Below, piece after piece: positions 23,769 to 34,292 of a DNA stretch of 64,000 bases. The stretch is from Annona cherimola. Lineage: Eukaryota > Streptophyta > Magnoliopsida > Magnoliales > Annonaceae. Under the pieces are notes generated by a model that was given only the letters and a program-made list of their open reading frames with translations, ran no database searches and was not told the DNA's origin. The DNA lies in NCBI GenBank assembly GCA_030490835.1, contig CM059971.1, positions 4,942,007-5,006,006 on the forward strand, in the 5' to 3' direction. The position numbers and the translations under genes are program-made. How positions within the stretch are numbered: the first letter of the stretch is position 1; every line of letters starts with the position of its first letter.

Positions 23769-25786
23769 CGATCTTTCAATAAAAACTGGATTTAAAGTTT
23801 TCTAAATTGAATTGCAATAGAAGATAAAACTATGAACTTAATCAAATAAGGTTCATTAAAATGAATTACGAACAAACATAATCAAGCGTTCTTTTGGTAT
23901 ATTTGGAAAGTAATAAAATTTTTCGATAAAAAATTTTTGGTATAAAAGTTTTTAAATTGAAAGAAAATAATGTGATATAATAGAAGTAACGATGATGAAT
24001 ACATAAAATAAAATAAAAATAAATATTTTAATTGTATGAGTAGTTGATCAGAAATAATCGAAAAGTACGGAAGTTATATAGAAATATGTGAAAAATAATT
24101 AAAAATAGAATAATTATGAATAGCGAAAATTTTTAGATTGAAAAATTTTAGCTTGACTTTTTTTACCTCTAGACACACCTTTGATGAAAAATAAAAGAAA
24201 ATAAAAAAATTATAATTTCTGAAATTAAAAAATTAAAAAAGGTGTAATGACAGCTTAAGGGTGCAACCGGAGCCAAATCCTGCAATTGGAACCAACCCTA
24301 TTGAGTTTGGCTACGGTTACAAATTGGTTCATTGAATACAAGACATAAACCTTAATCTGAGTAATTTATTTATTAAAATGAAAATTTACTAGGGGTCGCC
24401 AAAGATTTCAAATCCTTGAATGGAATGTGACAAATTTTTAATTTTTAATACAACTTTTTATATTTTAAATACATTTTTTAAATTTCCAATATACACCGTT
24501 ACATTCTTATTATATTTCTTCATCTCATTTGAACTTTCTGAATCCTTCTCAAGAGGCCCCCAACATCCGTTTGACAACGAGAAAATTAGAAAAAAATTAA
24601 AAAATGAGAAAATAATGTGCTAGAAGAAATTATTAGAAGCAAATAGAATAAAAATAAAATAAATTTAATTACCGAATAAAAAAACTGCAAAAGGATGACC
24701 AGAATATAAAGATAACAATCGTGACAATAGAAAAGGAACTACGAAATAAAAGGTTATAAGTAGATCTGGGGAATATATATCAGCCGGTGAAACATTCCAG
24801 CCCAGGTTCAAACAAAAGCCAGGTCGTGTAAGAGGGACTGGCTACCTTCGTTGGGTTGGAATGTTAGGCCCATTAGTTTTACACACATTGAGATTGAGCA
24901 ACTTCGGTGAATTTGGTACTGCATAAAATTTTCAGATAAAAAATTTTCAATTAAATTTTTTCTAAAAAAATTTCATTTTCTTATATAAATTACTATACTT
25001 TCAATCATTTTCATACAACTAGGCATTCAACTAATATATCGATTATGAGTGTGTTTGTTAATAAGTAAAAGTTGTCAAGGTAAAACTTTTCAATCTAAAA
25101 TTTTTCACTCTCCACAGCTACTTTATTTTTTAATCATTTCTTCACTTTTTTCTATACAACTACCCTACTTTTCAATCATTTTTACACAACTAACAACACA
25201 ACTAACCTATCTATTTATTCTTCATCGTTACCCCTATCAATTATATTATTTGACAACTTCTGCTCTCTACAACTTTTCATCAAAAGTTGTATTTATTCCA
25301 CAGCGCACATTATGTTATATTATTTTCTGTCAAATTCACAATTTTATCACTTTTCAACGCGATTGATAAATGAACAGGAGGAGCAGAGCAATAGCGTTGA
25401 AGCGGAGAGAGAAGCAATTGCATAAATGAATGGGAGGAGTAGAGGCTGTAGAGAGAGAGAGAGACAGAGAGAGCAGAGCATAAATGAATTGAAGGAGTAG
25501 AGCAATAGCGTTGAGCATAAATGAATGCAAGGAGTAGAGCAATGGCGTTGAAGCAGAGAGAGAGAGAGTGTTGGCACCTGCAGTAAGCAGTGAGAGGCTT
25601 TTGGAGCTCAGTGACGATGACGGAATCCACCACTTTCGCTTCCTCCTTGCGAATCGAAGGATTGATAGCTTCTGCTCTCACTTTGACCACCCCCGTAACC
25701 CGTCTCTGCTGGCCTTTCATCCCTGACGGACGACGACAGTTAGACAACCGTCCGCCCACCCCCACCATATTAGCGACGCACGCCAT
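23596..25786 (-). CDS. NEET: NEET-type CDGSH [2Fe-2S] protein, two exons
   Basis: A plant NEET homologue: a small homodimeric [2Fe-2S] protein of chloroplasts and mitochondria, involved in iron/ROS homeostasis and cluster transfer. Exon 1 (25786-25578, 209 nt) encodes an Arg/Gly-rich, transit-peptide-like start (MACVANMVG), then [11 protein letters not shown] and [18 protein letters not shown]. Exon 2 (23698-23596, 103 nt) encodes [14 protein letters not shown] and [19 protein letters not shown], then TAA. Splicing is GCAG|GTGCC to GTGCAG|GTGT. The CDGSH signature is complete, with ligands Cys69, Cys71, Cys80 and His84. The total of 103 codons is normal for plant NEETs. The 1879-bp intron (23699-25577) holds a T30 tract, two MITEs and a CT/GA minisatellite. 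I see no disabling change. Confidence 0.93.
23739..23768 (+). repeat. T30 homopolymer in the NEET intron
   Basis: Thirty consecutive T, 40 bp from the exon 2 acceptor; on the coding (minus) strand it is an A-run upstream of the acceptor. It may be the tail of a retroposed sequence, but nothing recognisable adjoins it. Confidence 0.9.
23896..24179. mobile_element. Family A Tourist-like MITE in the NEET intron
   Basis: Starts GGTATATTTGGAAAGTAATA; inverted right end GGTGTGTCTAGAGG. The body contains AATAATGTGATATAATAGAA and AATATGTGAAAAATAATTAA in forward order. Confidence 0.6.
24180..25046. other. Remainder of the NEET intron, mostly unassigned
   Basis: AT-rich intron sequence. A partial family A fragment starts near 24925. 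CAGGTTCAAAC near 24801 resembles a pol III B box but has no A box or tail, so no RNA gene is called. Confidence 0.4.
25047..25307. mobile_element. Family A Tourist-like MITE (reverse) in the NEET intron
   Basis: Starts GAGTGTGTTTGTTAATAAG; inverted right end GTGCGCTGTGGAATAAAT. The body shows ACAACTACCCTACTTTTCAA and AACCTATCTATTTATTC, the reverse family order. Confidence 0.55.
25362..25570. repeat. GA/CT-rich minisatellite next to the NEET exon 1 donor
   Basis: Words such as AGCAATAGCGTTGAAGC, ATAAATGAATG and GGAGTAGAG recur three to four times with (GA)n spacers. On the coding strand the intron therefore begins GTGCCAACACTCTCTCTC and continues as pyrimidine-rich repeats. ORFs across this interval are low-complexity intron read-through. 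Confidence 0.8.
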
Positions 25787-25800
25787 TTCCCCTTCCTTCT

Positions 25801-25830
25801 ACTCTACTCTACTCTACTCTACTCTAGCTG
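25801..25830 (-). repeat. (ACTCT)6 repeat in the NEET 5' leader
   Basis: Six perfect pentamers lie 15-44 bp upstream of the NEET start codon, so the coding-strand leader is a run of AGAGT. A pyrimidine/purine microsatellite in a 5' UTR is length-variable and may influence expression. Confidence 0.85.
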
Positions 25831-25835
25831 TATAT

Positions 25836-25842
25836 ATGTTGG
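25836..25842 (-). promoter_or_regulatory. Candidate TATA box of NEET
   Basis: ACATATATACAGC on the minus strand, about 50-56 bp before the start codon and directly upstream of the pentamer repeat. With a TSS about 30 bp downstream the leader would be very short, so this is only a candidate. Confidence 0.35.
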
Positions 25843-25849
25843 AAGATAT

Positions 25850-26230
25850 ACAGAGCTTGAGTCTGTGCGTGTGACCAAGCTCTCTCGCTTCTCGTCTTCC
25901 TTCTCCCAATCCCCTCTTGAATTACTCTATCCGGGGCTCGGCAGTCGGCAGGGGAGGGGAGAACGGGTGGAAAACGTGTGGAAAGCACGCTCCATGCAGC
26001 GGATGGATGTCGGAAAGCCACGTGGCCTGCGTTGTTTGGCGGAGTAAACACGTGATATCTGCACACTCGCGGGCGAGAGAGCTTCAATTCTAGAGAGATC
26101 GTCATGTTGCGTACTTGCGTTGTCGCGAGTGCTTTTAAATTTTGTATTATGATAATAAGCCTCGCGAAAAAGGCGAGTGAAACTCAGAAAAAACATATCT
26201 ACATATTTATCTAAAAATTGTGCATAGATA
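25850..26230 (-). promoter_or_regulatory. GC-rich upstream region of NEET
   Basis: Compared with flanking DNA this stretch is GC-rich, with ACGTG cores (near 25974, 26019 and 26050). It is the likely proximal promoter. ORFs here on both strands have no recognisable domain. Confidence 0.35.
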
Positions 26231-26242
26231 TACGTGAGGGAT

Positions 26243-26545
26243 GATTCTATACACCCAAAAACTATTTTTAAAAAGATTTTTTTTTATTATTTTCCCTATA
26301 AGATTGTTATTGTAGGTTATTTAATATATATTTTTCTTGAGATTCAAATATATCAGTATTTTAATTATTTAAAATTTACTGAAATAGTCCTCCGTTTACA
26401 ATTTTTAAAAATATTTTTTTCAAAAATGATAAAACTTGATACATAAATTAAATATACAAGATAATAGCTTTATGAAAAAAATTCATAAAATGTTTTTAAA
26501 AATATGTTTTTGAGCTATATGTGCTCTCATGCATTGGATTTTATA
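26243..26545. repeat. Family B-like MITE
   Basis: GATGATTCTATACACCC at left and, inverted, ATGATTGTATAAAATCC at right enclose a family B-type interior (AAAATGATAAAACTTGATAC, ATTAAATATACAAG). No clear TSD. Confidence 0.5.
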
Positions 26546-26591
26546 CAATCATAACATTATATATATGCGTGTGTATACCGTCCAGCTTTTG

Positions 26592-27112
26592 TGTAATCGA
26601 GTTATATAGAAGTAAACTCATGTAATTCCTTTAAAATTTAAGATTTTGATCATTAATCGAAAATTCAATCCATTCATTATATTTAATATTATTTTTTTAT
26701 TTAAAAGACTAAATTTCATCACAATCGAGTATGTTTATGGGCCGCATTTGTTCAAAAAATATATATATTCATATGCAAATTATGAAAAATGCTTAGTTCT
26801 ATTTACACATGTATTAGAATATAATAATACTTTATAGAATCATTTATTCACATAGAAATAATATTTTTGACGGTTTAGATATTGAAAATACTACTTTAAA
26901 ATTGATATTTTAGAATTTTCATAATTTACATATGAATATATACATTTTCTAACAAATGTGGCCTATAAACATACTTGATTGGGATGAAATTTGATCTCGT
27001 AGATAAAAAAATGATGTTAAATATAATGAATAGATTAGATTTTCCATCAAAGATCAATATCTTAAATTTCGAAGAGATTACATGTGTTCACTTTTATGTA
27101 ACCTAGTTATAT
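26592..27112. repeat. Family C long-TIR repeat copy
   Basis: The left arm has GTTATATAGAAGTAAACTCA and TGTAATTCC; the right arm inverted has GTTACATAAAAGTGAACACA and TGTAATCTC. Inside are inverted sub-termini around AATCCATTCATTATATTTAA and the core with GACGGTTTAGATATTGAAAA. This is one of the better preserved family C copies. Confidence 0.6.
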
Positions 27113-27128
27113 AAAAACGAAACCTATA

Positions 27129-27505
27129 TATATAAGGCTGTTCCAGTGCAGCGTCACTACACTGGAACAGCGGTGCAGTTGCCCAAAAAAGGGCCCCACA
27201 CGTATTAACATGTAGTAAAACAGTAATTTATCTATATATAAATTATACTTTAGATGGTTTAGATGTTGAAAAAACTACTTTAAAGTTATTATTTATATCA
27301 AACTATTTTATTATGTTGAATTTGTACCATTTTCAGATGAGATCCATACACATATCCAATTGGGATGAAAATTGATATAGTAATAGAATACATTATTCTA
27401 AATACAATGAGTGGAGTATATTATAATTTGATCATCATGTGGGGCCTATTTGAGCACCGTTGCAATGCAATTACTGTGTAGCGGCGCTGCACCGAAATAT
27501 ATCTT
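27129..27505. mobile_element. Non-autonomous TIR element with a hairpin in its left end
   Basis: Both ends contain GTGCAGCG(T/C)C(A/G)CTACAC in inverted orientation, followed inward by GGTGCAG/GGTGCTC and GGGCCCC/AGGCCCC, giving a terminal inverted repeat of about 65 bp. The interior is related to the family C core. The TSD is unresolved. Confidence 0.55.
27138..27170. repeat. Perfect 11-bp stem-loop in the TIR
   Basis: CTGTTCCAGTG (27138-27148) and CACTGGAACAG (27160-27170) are perfect inverted partners around an 11-base loop. The equivalent position in the right TIR is not palindromic. Confidence 0.8.
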
Positions 27506-27518
27506 ATACATATATACA

Positions 27519-27850
27519 TATTGGAGAACCACTCAAGTATAGATTGTCTGTACTATAATTAGGGTATAAATTAATGTAAAATGGGTTCTACGTGTATTGA
27601 AATATAATAATATGTTTAAAATGGTTTAGATGGTACGCAACTTTAAAATTAATATTTATCTTAAATTATTTTATTGTACTGATTTTGTACCATTTTAAAA
27701 TAAGACTCAAACACAAATTTTATTTGGATGAAAATTAGTATACCACTAAAGAAAGTAATTCTAAATATAATGAGTATGATAAATGTTAGTTTCATGATCA
27801 CATGAGCCCCATTTGTGACGGGTTGCACGTCCAGTCATTTGCACTTTATT
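27519..27850. repeat. Family C-related repeat, sister of 36248-36590
   Basis: Begins GAGAACCACTCAAGTATA and ends near GAGCCCCATTTGTGACGGGT. The same order (GAGAACCATTCAAGTCTA to GAGCTCCATTTTGCAGCGGG) recurs at 36248-36590, which defines a repeated unit of about 330 bp. Confidence 0.55.
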
Positions 27851-28588
27851 CTAAATACATGGCTCGGGCTAACGGTAGTTTTTACTAGCTTTTCAGTTAG
27901 CCATGGCTAACCCGACTATCATCCTTTAATTTTTGTGTAGGAACTAGGAAGTCGTAAAATTGGACTATCCTGTAATTTTTGTGTAGGAAATAGTAACATT
28001 GGATTATGTGGGCTCTGATTTTGTCAGGGCTTAAATATTTTAAATTTTTTGGATAATGTTGTCAAATTTCATATATACCGAATTTTATAATTTTGAATTT
28101 AAAAATCAACAATTTTAGACTATTTAAGTCATTTTCACCCTAAAAACTGTTAATTTTTTTTTTTCTAAATTTAGGAACAAGTATGGATCTGAAAGTTAAA
28201 AAATTTGATAGGCAAATTAAATACAATTGGGCCAATTCGTTTGCCGAAGTTGCAAATCCACTTTTAAATTTCTGATTCCGCTGTTTCATCTTAGTGAAAC
28301 ATCCAAGATTTAAACAGGCCCAAATAAAAATCAAACGTTGTGCAAGTCCACAGTACACTAATCCCAGCATTGAGGAGCTTCACATGCGCCCATGTCGCGC
28401 TCCATGAGCCAGGATCATCCATGCGAATGGATTGAAATTTTTTATTTTGAAAAATTTAATATTATTTTTCATTTTTACTGCATAACAAAATTTTCTTTTT
28501 TCATTTTTGATACTGTTTTTCTTTAGTATTATCTTGACAACCAACGGAAAATAATCCTAGGAGAGGATTAAATGAGATAAGTATCTCT
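27851..28588. other. Intergenic, nothing recognised
   Basis: No coding or repeat boundaries were supported. A 76-codon minus ORF (28140-28370) has no recognisable domain. Confidence 0.4.
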
Positions 28589-28675
28589 ACTCAACTTTAA
28601 ACTATAGTCATGTACTCAACTTTAAACTATAGTCATATACTCAACTTTAAACTATAGTCATGTACTCACGTCGAA
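28589..28675 (+). repeat. 25-bp minisatellite, three copies
   Basis: The unit ACTCAACTTTAAACTATAGT plus CAT(G/A)T repeats three times in tandem with almost no divergence, then breaks off at ACTCACGTCG. Confidence 0.9.
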
Positions 28676-29190
28676 CTACTTAGTCATCTAAGTGCTATTT
28701 CTATTACTATTTTTTAATTTCTAATATAATTTGTTATTTTCTAATGCACACCCACCTCTTTCCAAATCTCCTCCCATTCCATCTAATTGAATTATCATGA
28801 ACAGGTCCAAAAGTTGGTAAGTCCGCATCCATTTGTATCCAGATTTCTTTTTTCCGCCCACACTAATTAATATATTTTAAATAGAAATATCTAATGCATC
28901 ACCTCTCAAAATGCATACATGTTTTTTATAATTTCATCCATCGAGCAGGTGCAGAATACCAAATTTAAATTGACCATTCTGTCTTTTTTTTATTTTTTAT
29001 TTTTTAAATCATGTCATCTCTCGTAGATGACTAAACACCAAGATAACAAAGTCACTGTTTTTACTTAACATTTAAACCCTGACTTTCCACTCACACCACT
29101 CTTAACTCGGTTTGCTTCTTTTGAGAATTAAATAGTATTTCTCTACGACGTCGTCCAATTAACATATCCCTTACTAACAACATGCGACGC
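28676..29190. other. Intergenic, nothing recognised
   Basis: AT-rich DNA without supportable features. Confidence 0.4.
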
Positions 29191-29200
29191 TGATTTTACT

Positions 29201-29524
29201 GGAGTGCAATCCTATGCACCCGGGTGTATTGAGCCTCAATGCACCTCAATGCACCCGGGTGTACTACACCTATTTTTTTTTATTTTTTTTTTTGAAAAGT
29301 TTTTTACACAACGGTTGATCTAGGTTTATTTAACATATGTATCAATTTTTACTATTTTTGGAGACTTTTAGATATATTTTTTAGATTTTTAAAAATCAGT
29401 GGCATTTTCAGTAATTTAACCCCTATATTAATAGCTTCACGAAAAAAATTTAAAAAAAAAATTTAAAAAAAAGGTGTAGTACACCCGGGTGCTCAATGCA
29501 CCAGGGTGCATAGGATTGCACTCC
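29201..29524. mobile_element. Mutator-like MITE, perfect 9-bp TSD
   Basis: The termini are perfect inverted partners, GGAGTGCAATCCTATGCACC at both ends. GATTTTACT is repeated exactly at 29192-29200 and 29525-29533. Inward, both ends carry several copies of TGCACC(C/A)GGGTG. A 9-bp duplication with a G-initial TIR indicates the Mutator superfamily. The sharp ends suggest a fairly recent insertion. A sister copy is at 40917-41276. Confidence 0.9.
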
Positions 29525-29533
29525 GATTTTACT

Positions 29534-30250
29534 GGAGTCATTGAATTTGAGATTCTAACGATGCAAATTACAAAGGATCCTTTGCCACTCGGGTATGGGC
29601 GGGAAAAACTACATTTTTTAAATAGAAGTGTGGGCAAATCTAGATTGCATATCTTGTAAAATTTGATAAATTTTCGATTTTTGAAATTTTATCTTTTTAA
29701 AATTTTAAAAACTTTGGGTGCTCATAAATCCAAAAATACTTATGACACAATGCTGATTTTATTATTTCAAAACGTTTCTTAAAATATATATTTTCACTTT
29801 TATACCCACCTCTAGCTGGAGTTGAATGCATGCACAATATAAGTGACAGTGCATTGCACTCACGTTACCATCCTAACTATGTAATTTTCTTTATTGGTAT
29901 TATATATACTGTGACATCTAGTATTAGAAATCAAGTACATTCATAACTCTCACACTCTAGAGAGATACATCGTAAATAGCCTCACATTCAACAGGAACAA
30001 CTATAATTTTAAAACCAGAAGCATAATTCTAACTTCATTGCACTTCTTAAATCACTTGAGTCAACATCTAACATGGAATCAACAAATTGAAAGTTGGGTT
30101 ATTATGCACAGATGCTAGCCAATAGCCACACAACTTATTTACATTGCCTAAATTGGTCTCTTGCAGGGACAATTTCCACAAGATCACATTCATAGCTCTG
30201 TGATAAATATCTCTCCCTCTATAGTCCAAGAAAGCAAGCACCTAAGGAAC
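29534..30250. other. Downstream flank of the MYB gene
   Basis: Presumably includes the MYB 3' UTR (just left of 30251). No definite polyadenylation signal or other gene was recognised. Confidence 0.4.
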
Positions 30251-32487
30251 CTAATTTGAAGAAAAGCTAGGGTTCATGGAATAATGCCCGCATGTGTACG
30301 AAGTGGATGACGCCATGATGCCATCCATGTAGTCAACTGTCACTTGAGGATCATATGGGTAAGTTCCAAATGGGAAACAAGGGATTCTGGCCCATGGTTC
30401 AATTTCTTGTGACAATGAAGAAGATGGCAAGGAGCACTCTCCCTCCTCGGCTATCTCACAGAGTCTTGGCATCTCCATTTGCGGCGACTGTGATCCTTTT
30501 GACTGATAATGATCATAAGGCAAGATGAACTTTGCATCTAGGAATTGAACTTGTGGGTGGTTGAAAGAAGTTGCCTCATTGCCACCCATGTTTGGACACT
30601 CATTGTAATCCTCCTCCTGGTGGTTGGGAGATTTCCGATTATGAAGATGAGGATGAGGATGATGGTGATCTAAAGACCATGAGGAATCATAGCAAGGTGT
30701 GTTTGATAGCGGCTGTGGCGGAATAAAGCATTTTACATTGTAATTAAGAACATCCATTTTAAGATCTTCATGGCCCAAGACATGCGGCATCGATGTTGTC
30801 GCTGATATCAAGTTATGATCTTGAGAAGGGACTAATAAGCCAGGGTTTGAGTTTTCTGATAGAAGGCTTCTACCAAAAGCAACTTGGTTGGAGCCATCAG
30901 GAATAACAGCTACTTCTGCAGTGGCTACATGAGAGATGAGCTTCTTTTTTATAGTGGAGTTGAAAAAGTTCTTCACTTCGTTGTCAGTTCTTCCAGGCAG
31001 ATGTTTGGCTATCTGAGCCCATCTACACATGCGGTCACAAATTAATTATAAATCAATGAATAGAATTAACCATTTATACAATATTTTCCATCTATTTTTC
31101 TAGAGTATTTAATTTTAAGGAAGAAATAATTTATATGTCTTTATTTGAAAGGCTTTGCTGCTAGGGAACCATTTTTTCAAAGATTATTGTTTAGGAAACG
31201 TAATTTGAGTTTCTGCGAATTACAACAAAAGCATATATAATAAAATAGGATATGGATGCCTTACATACACCTTAAATAAGAATATTCTAATAACTCTTCT
31301 CTCATGCTCCAATAGTATATTTTTCAAAGATACACTGAATTCCTAATTAATATACCTATAAATAGGACTCCTATGGGTATTTAGGCAATACCGATACACA
31401 GAATACAAGGCGACCTTAACAAATATGTTATATGTTGTGTTTAGAGCCATTTATTTAGTGCAACCATAATTTATTTAGTGTGAACATAATAATTGGATAG
31501 AAATCTTTTATAATTTATAATATTAAACATATGATTATAGAAAGCCTTATGCATTTGAAGGTAGATTATATGCAAGTCTAATTAAATTAATTTTTCATAT
31601 CATTCAAATATTCATGGAGGTTAATATGATGCCTGATTTGGATATTTCAAAAAATCGAAAAATGGAAACCGAGTAGGTGATCTAGATCTGGTTACATAGC
31701 AGCAAAGCCCCTATTTCATGCCAGTGCATGAATATTAAATGAAATGTTACAGACTACCTATTACCAAGCACCCTATGCAGCTCGATGATGAGAGACTCTT
31801 CTTGGAGAGAGAAACTTCCACGTTTTAAGTCTGGTCTAAGGTAGTTAATCCATCTCAACCTGCAGCTCTTGCCACATCTTTGCAAGCCTGAAATCTCAAA
31901 AAAAAAAAGAAGACTTTCTACACATATTAGTGAGTTGTTGTTGTTGTTGTTGTTCTTCTATTTTAATAGATGGATACGTATAAAAATAGCTTTATACATA
32001 TAAATGTATATGGGAGAGGAAACTAATAAGAATAATGATCTTAGTTGATGAGAAACTCCATGCATGGACATCAGCAGTGCCGGCATGAACAATGAACAAT
32101 ATACAGACAGCAAGAAACCATCTGCCGACCCATATTCGATACGACAAAATAATTAAACAAACATTTTTCTTGGAAAGTAAAATGTGGATTTAGTTTCTTG
32201 GTGCTCAGAAAGTAATACTATATCAATTAATGACAAGCAAGAAATAACAAAAAAAGCAACTAATAGGCCTATCTATCCGTCCCCTCCTAACCGTTAATTG
32301 ATGAGAGGCGAGAGAGAGAGGAGAGAGAGAGAGAGGAGAGAGAGGCGCATGCACCTGCTAGTCCTGGGACAGAACTCCAGCAACCATGGCCATAGGTGGA
32401 AATGTAGTTGATGAGCTTCTCATCCTCCTCAGGAGACCACAGTCCTCTCCTCACCTTCTGTTTGTTGCAGCATGAATGATGACCCAT
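30251..32487 (-). CDS. MYB26: R2R3-MYB transcription factor, MYB26/MS35-like
   Basis: Three exons: 32487-32355 (133 nt), 31887-31758 (130 nt) and 31022-30251 (772 nt), giving 344 codons and TAG. Junctions CTAGCAG|GTGCAT, TTTCAG|GCTTGC, AATAG|GTAGTC and TGTAG|ATGGG follow the standard R2R3 intron positions. Residues 1-15 ([15 protein letters not shown]) lead into R2, then R3 with [31 protein letters not shown] and a KKKL end; the C-terminal region is His/Pro/Ser-rich. The MGHHSCC start and repeat text are closest, from memory, to Arabidopsis MYB26 (MALE STERILE35), which drives secondary wall thickening in the anther endothecium, so a nuclear activator of that type is inferred. One oddity: the last conserved R3 tryptophan is Phe (KNFFNS, TTC codon). 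The MYB26 label could instead be a close paralogue. Confidence 0.9.
31935..31957 (+). repeat. (TTG)n microsatellite in MYB intron 1
   Basis: Seven GTT/TGT units lie about 45 bp inside intron 1 from its acceptor end. Confidence 0.85.
32307..32346 (+). repeat. (GA)n tract just after the MYB exon 1 donor
   Basis: A long GA run on plus, so CT on the coding strand, begins about 8 bases past the 5' splice site of intron 1. The same arrangement occurs at the NEET exon 1 donor. Read-through of exon 1 across this tract gives a Ser/Leu-rich artefactual ORF. Confidence 0.85.
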
Positions 32488-33100
32488 TTCTCTCCCTGAT
32501 GATTACAAAAAACAAGAACCAAACCCAAAACAGAAGACCTTCTTCTCTTCTGATCAATAATTAAGCAGCAGTGATATCATTGAAAGAAACTCCACCCCAA
32601 TATCTTGAATTGCTCATCATGATCATCACAAAATTATATACATATAAAAAAAAGGAATAAAAGAGACGCAGGTGGAAAGATGCACGAGGAGGTGGTCATG
32701 AATTGTTGTTGTGGCTGGGAATTTAATGAGAAGTGGTGCCCTTTGATCAGGACCCGAAATGGACCAATGGGTAAAAGCCTGCATTTCCTTTGAAAGTGTA
32801 TCGGATCGAAAGAAACTTGTTAGGGTTTTGTTCTAGGTCTGCCCTAGGCTCAGTAAATAATTGAATTTTTGTCAGTTTCTCGTCCAGCTGATTTTCTCCT
32901 CATGCATTCAATGTTTCAATTTATCCAGCGTACTTCGATCGATGTATGTATTGTTTTTGTCGATGCGGACAAGATAAAGATCCCACCCACGTGCAGCTGA
33001 TTTTCAGTTTCTTTATTAAAAGATGGGAAAAATGAGATCCCAAAAAGTAGAGAAATTTTGATATATATTATGATAAGCTAGAAAGAAGCAAGTGGAAATC
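32488..33100 (-). promoter_or_regulatory. MYB promoter and 5' leader region
   Basis: A TATA-like TTTTATATGTATATA lies at about 32634-32648 on the minus strand, some 150 bp before the start codon, a plausible distance for a 120-bp leader. The stretch also has a CACGTG-like word (ACCCACGTGC near 32986). No other element is certain. Confidence 0.4.
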
Positions 33101-33140
33101 AAATTAGAAGAATAAAAATAAAATAAAAATGTGGAAAATG

Positions 33141-33320
33141 TGGAAATTAATAACAATGGAATATGTTGAGTAAAAGGAAAAGAAACTATGATGTAATAAA
33201 AGAGAAAGTAACTATGATAATAAAGTTAGGTGGAAATTAATAACAATGGAATATGCAGGGTAAAAGAAAAAGTAACTATGGTGTCATAAAGAGAAAGTAA
33301 CTCCGATAATAAAGTTAATA
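33141..33320. repeat. 90-bp tandem duplication upstream of MYB
   Basis: Two consecutive units start TGGAAATTAATAACAATGGA at 33141 and 33231. They share AAAGTAACTATG-type words with a few substitutions and one small indel. It lies about 0.65-0.83 kb upstream of the MYB start codon. Confidence 0.8.
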
Positions 33321-34037
33321 AAAGATAAAATATATACAATTTTTAGATTAAATATACAGGTACTACCCATTTCTGTTAGAATATTGTTAAAATTTTTTAC
33401 ATTATTAGAATGCTCTTGTCAACATTTTTAAATTCATTGTCCATGTTATTATTTATTATTAATATCTCTATTTACATATATTAGTTATAATATATCTTTA
33501 ATATCTTCAACAATAATTGCAATTCAAATAATTGTAGCAAATAATAGATTGAATTGTAATTTCATAATATGTTGACAGGGGCATTTTGGCAATTTCAAAG
33601 AAATGTGACTCTTATAAATGATTCCCTATCCAAGACTTGGATTGGATGTGGAGGAGATAAAGTTGTGAGATAGAAAAACGTTACTGTGTGTTGGAAATGA
33701 AAAAAAATTATACGTGAACTCAGAAAAATTATAGAAGTGAGAAAAATAATTTTCGATTTTTGCCTAAGAAAAGTGTTTTTGGAAAGTGGCAGATTTTATC
33801 TCATTTCTATCCCATTCAATTTGTAAACAGGCAGCATAAACTAGCTTGCAATTTCTCACAAGTTTGCAGTTACATATACGTTTATAATTTTATTAAACCA
33901 AAGGATAGGCTAGCTTGCAATTTCATTGAAAATATATGGGTACTTCTACAAATGCCTCTTAAATTATACACAAGTGGCCTGGCATTCGTTCTTGAATCAG
34001 AAGAAGTATGCATACATGTCCATGCATATATTTTTTA
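33321..34037. other. Intergenic, nothing recognised
   Basis: AT-rich DNA. Within 33760-34020 a word CTAGCTTGCAATTTC recurs (33841 and 33910), but no exon is supported; two overlapping short plus ORFs have no domain. Confidence 0.35.
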
Positions 34038-34292
34038 GACTCCATTTGTTAAGAGGTATGGGAGGGAAGCAAACTATACTATTTCTAGTTGCACACTTTT
34101 TAAAAAAATAAATTGACATCTTAAATAACTAACTACTCTATATTTTCTTTGTTACTCTTATATTACAATTATTTTCTTGCATGGTTAACTTATTTATTCC
34201 CACTTTAACTTTATCATATTATATTACTCTTGTACTTTTCAAAAATATTTTTTTCCTTATGACCTTTTCACCCACATTAACAAACGGGTGTC
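34038..34292. mobile_element. Tourist-like MITE relative
   Basis: Left end GACTCCATTTGTTAAGAGG and inverted right end GACACCCGTTTGTTAATGTG form a TIR, and TTA precedes the left end. The body has the reverse family A words (ACTTATTTATTCCCACTTTA, CATATTATATTACTCTTG). Confidence 0.5.

Noticed and set aside
24780..24860. SINE or tRNA because of GGTTCAAAC
   Set aside because: Only one pol III box-like word, with no partner box or tail.
25310..25577. Minus-strand Leu/Ser-rich ORFs after NEET exon 1
   Set aside because: Intron read-through into the CT/GA minisatellite; the frame is explained by repeats and a good donor site precedes them.
32287..32354. ORF extension after MYB exon 1 (Ser/Leu repeats)
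   Set aside because: Translation of the CT microsatellite at the start of intron 1; exon 2 joins in frame with the conserved MYB text.
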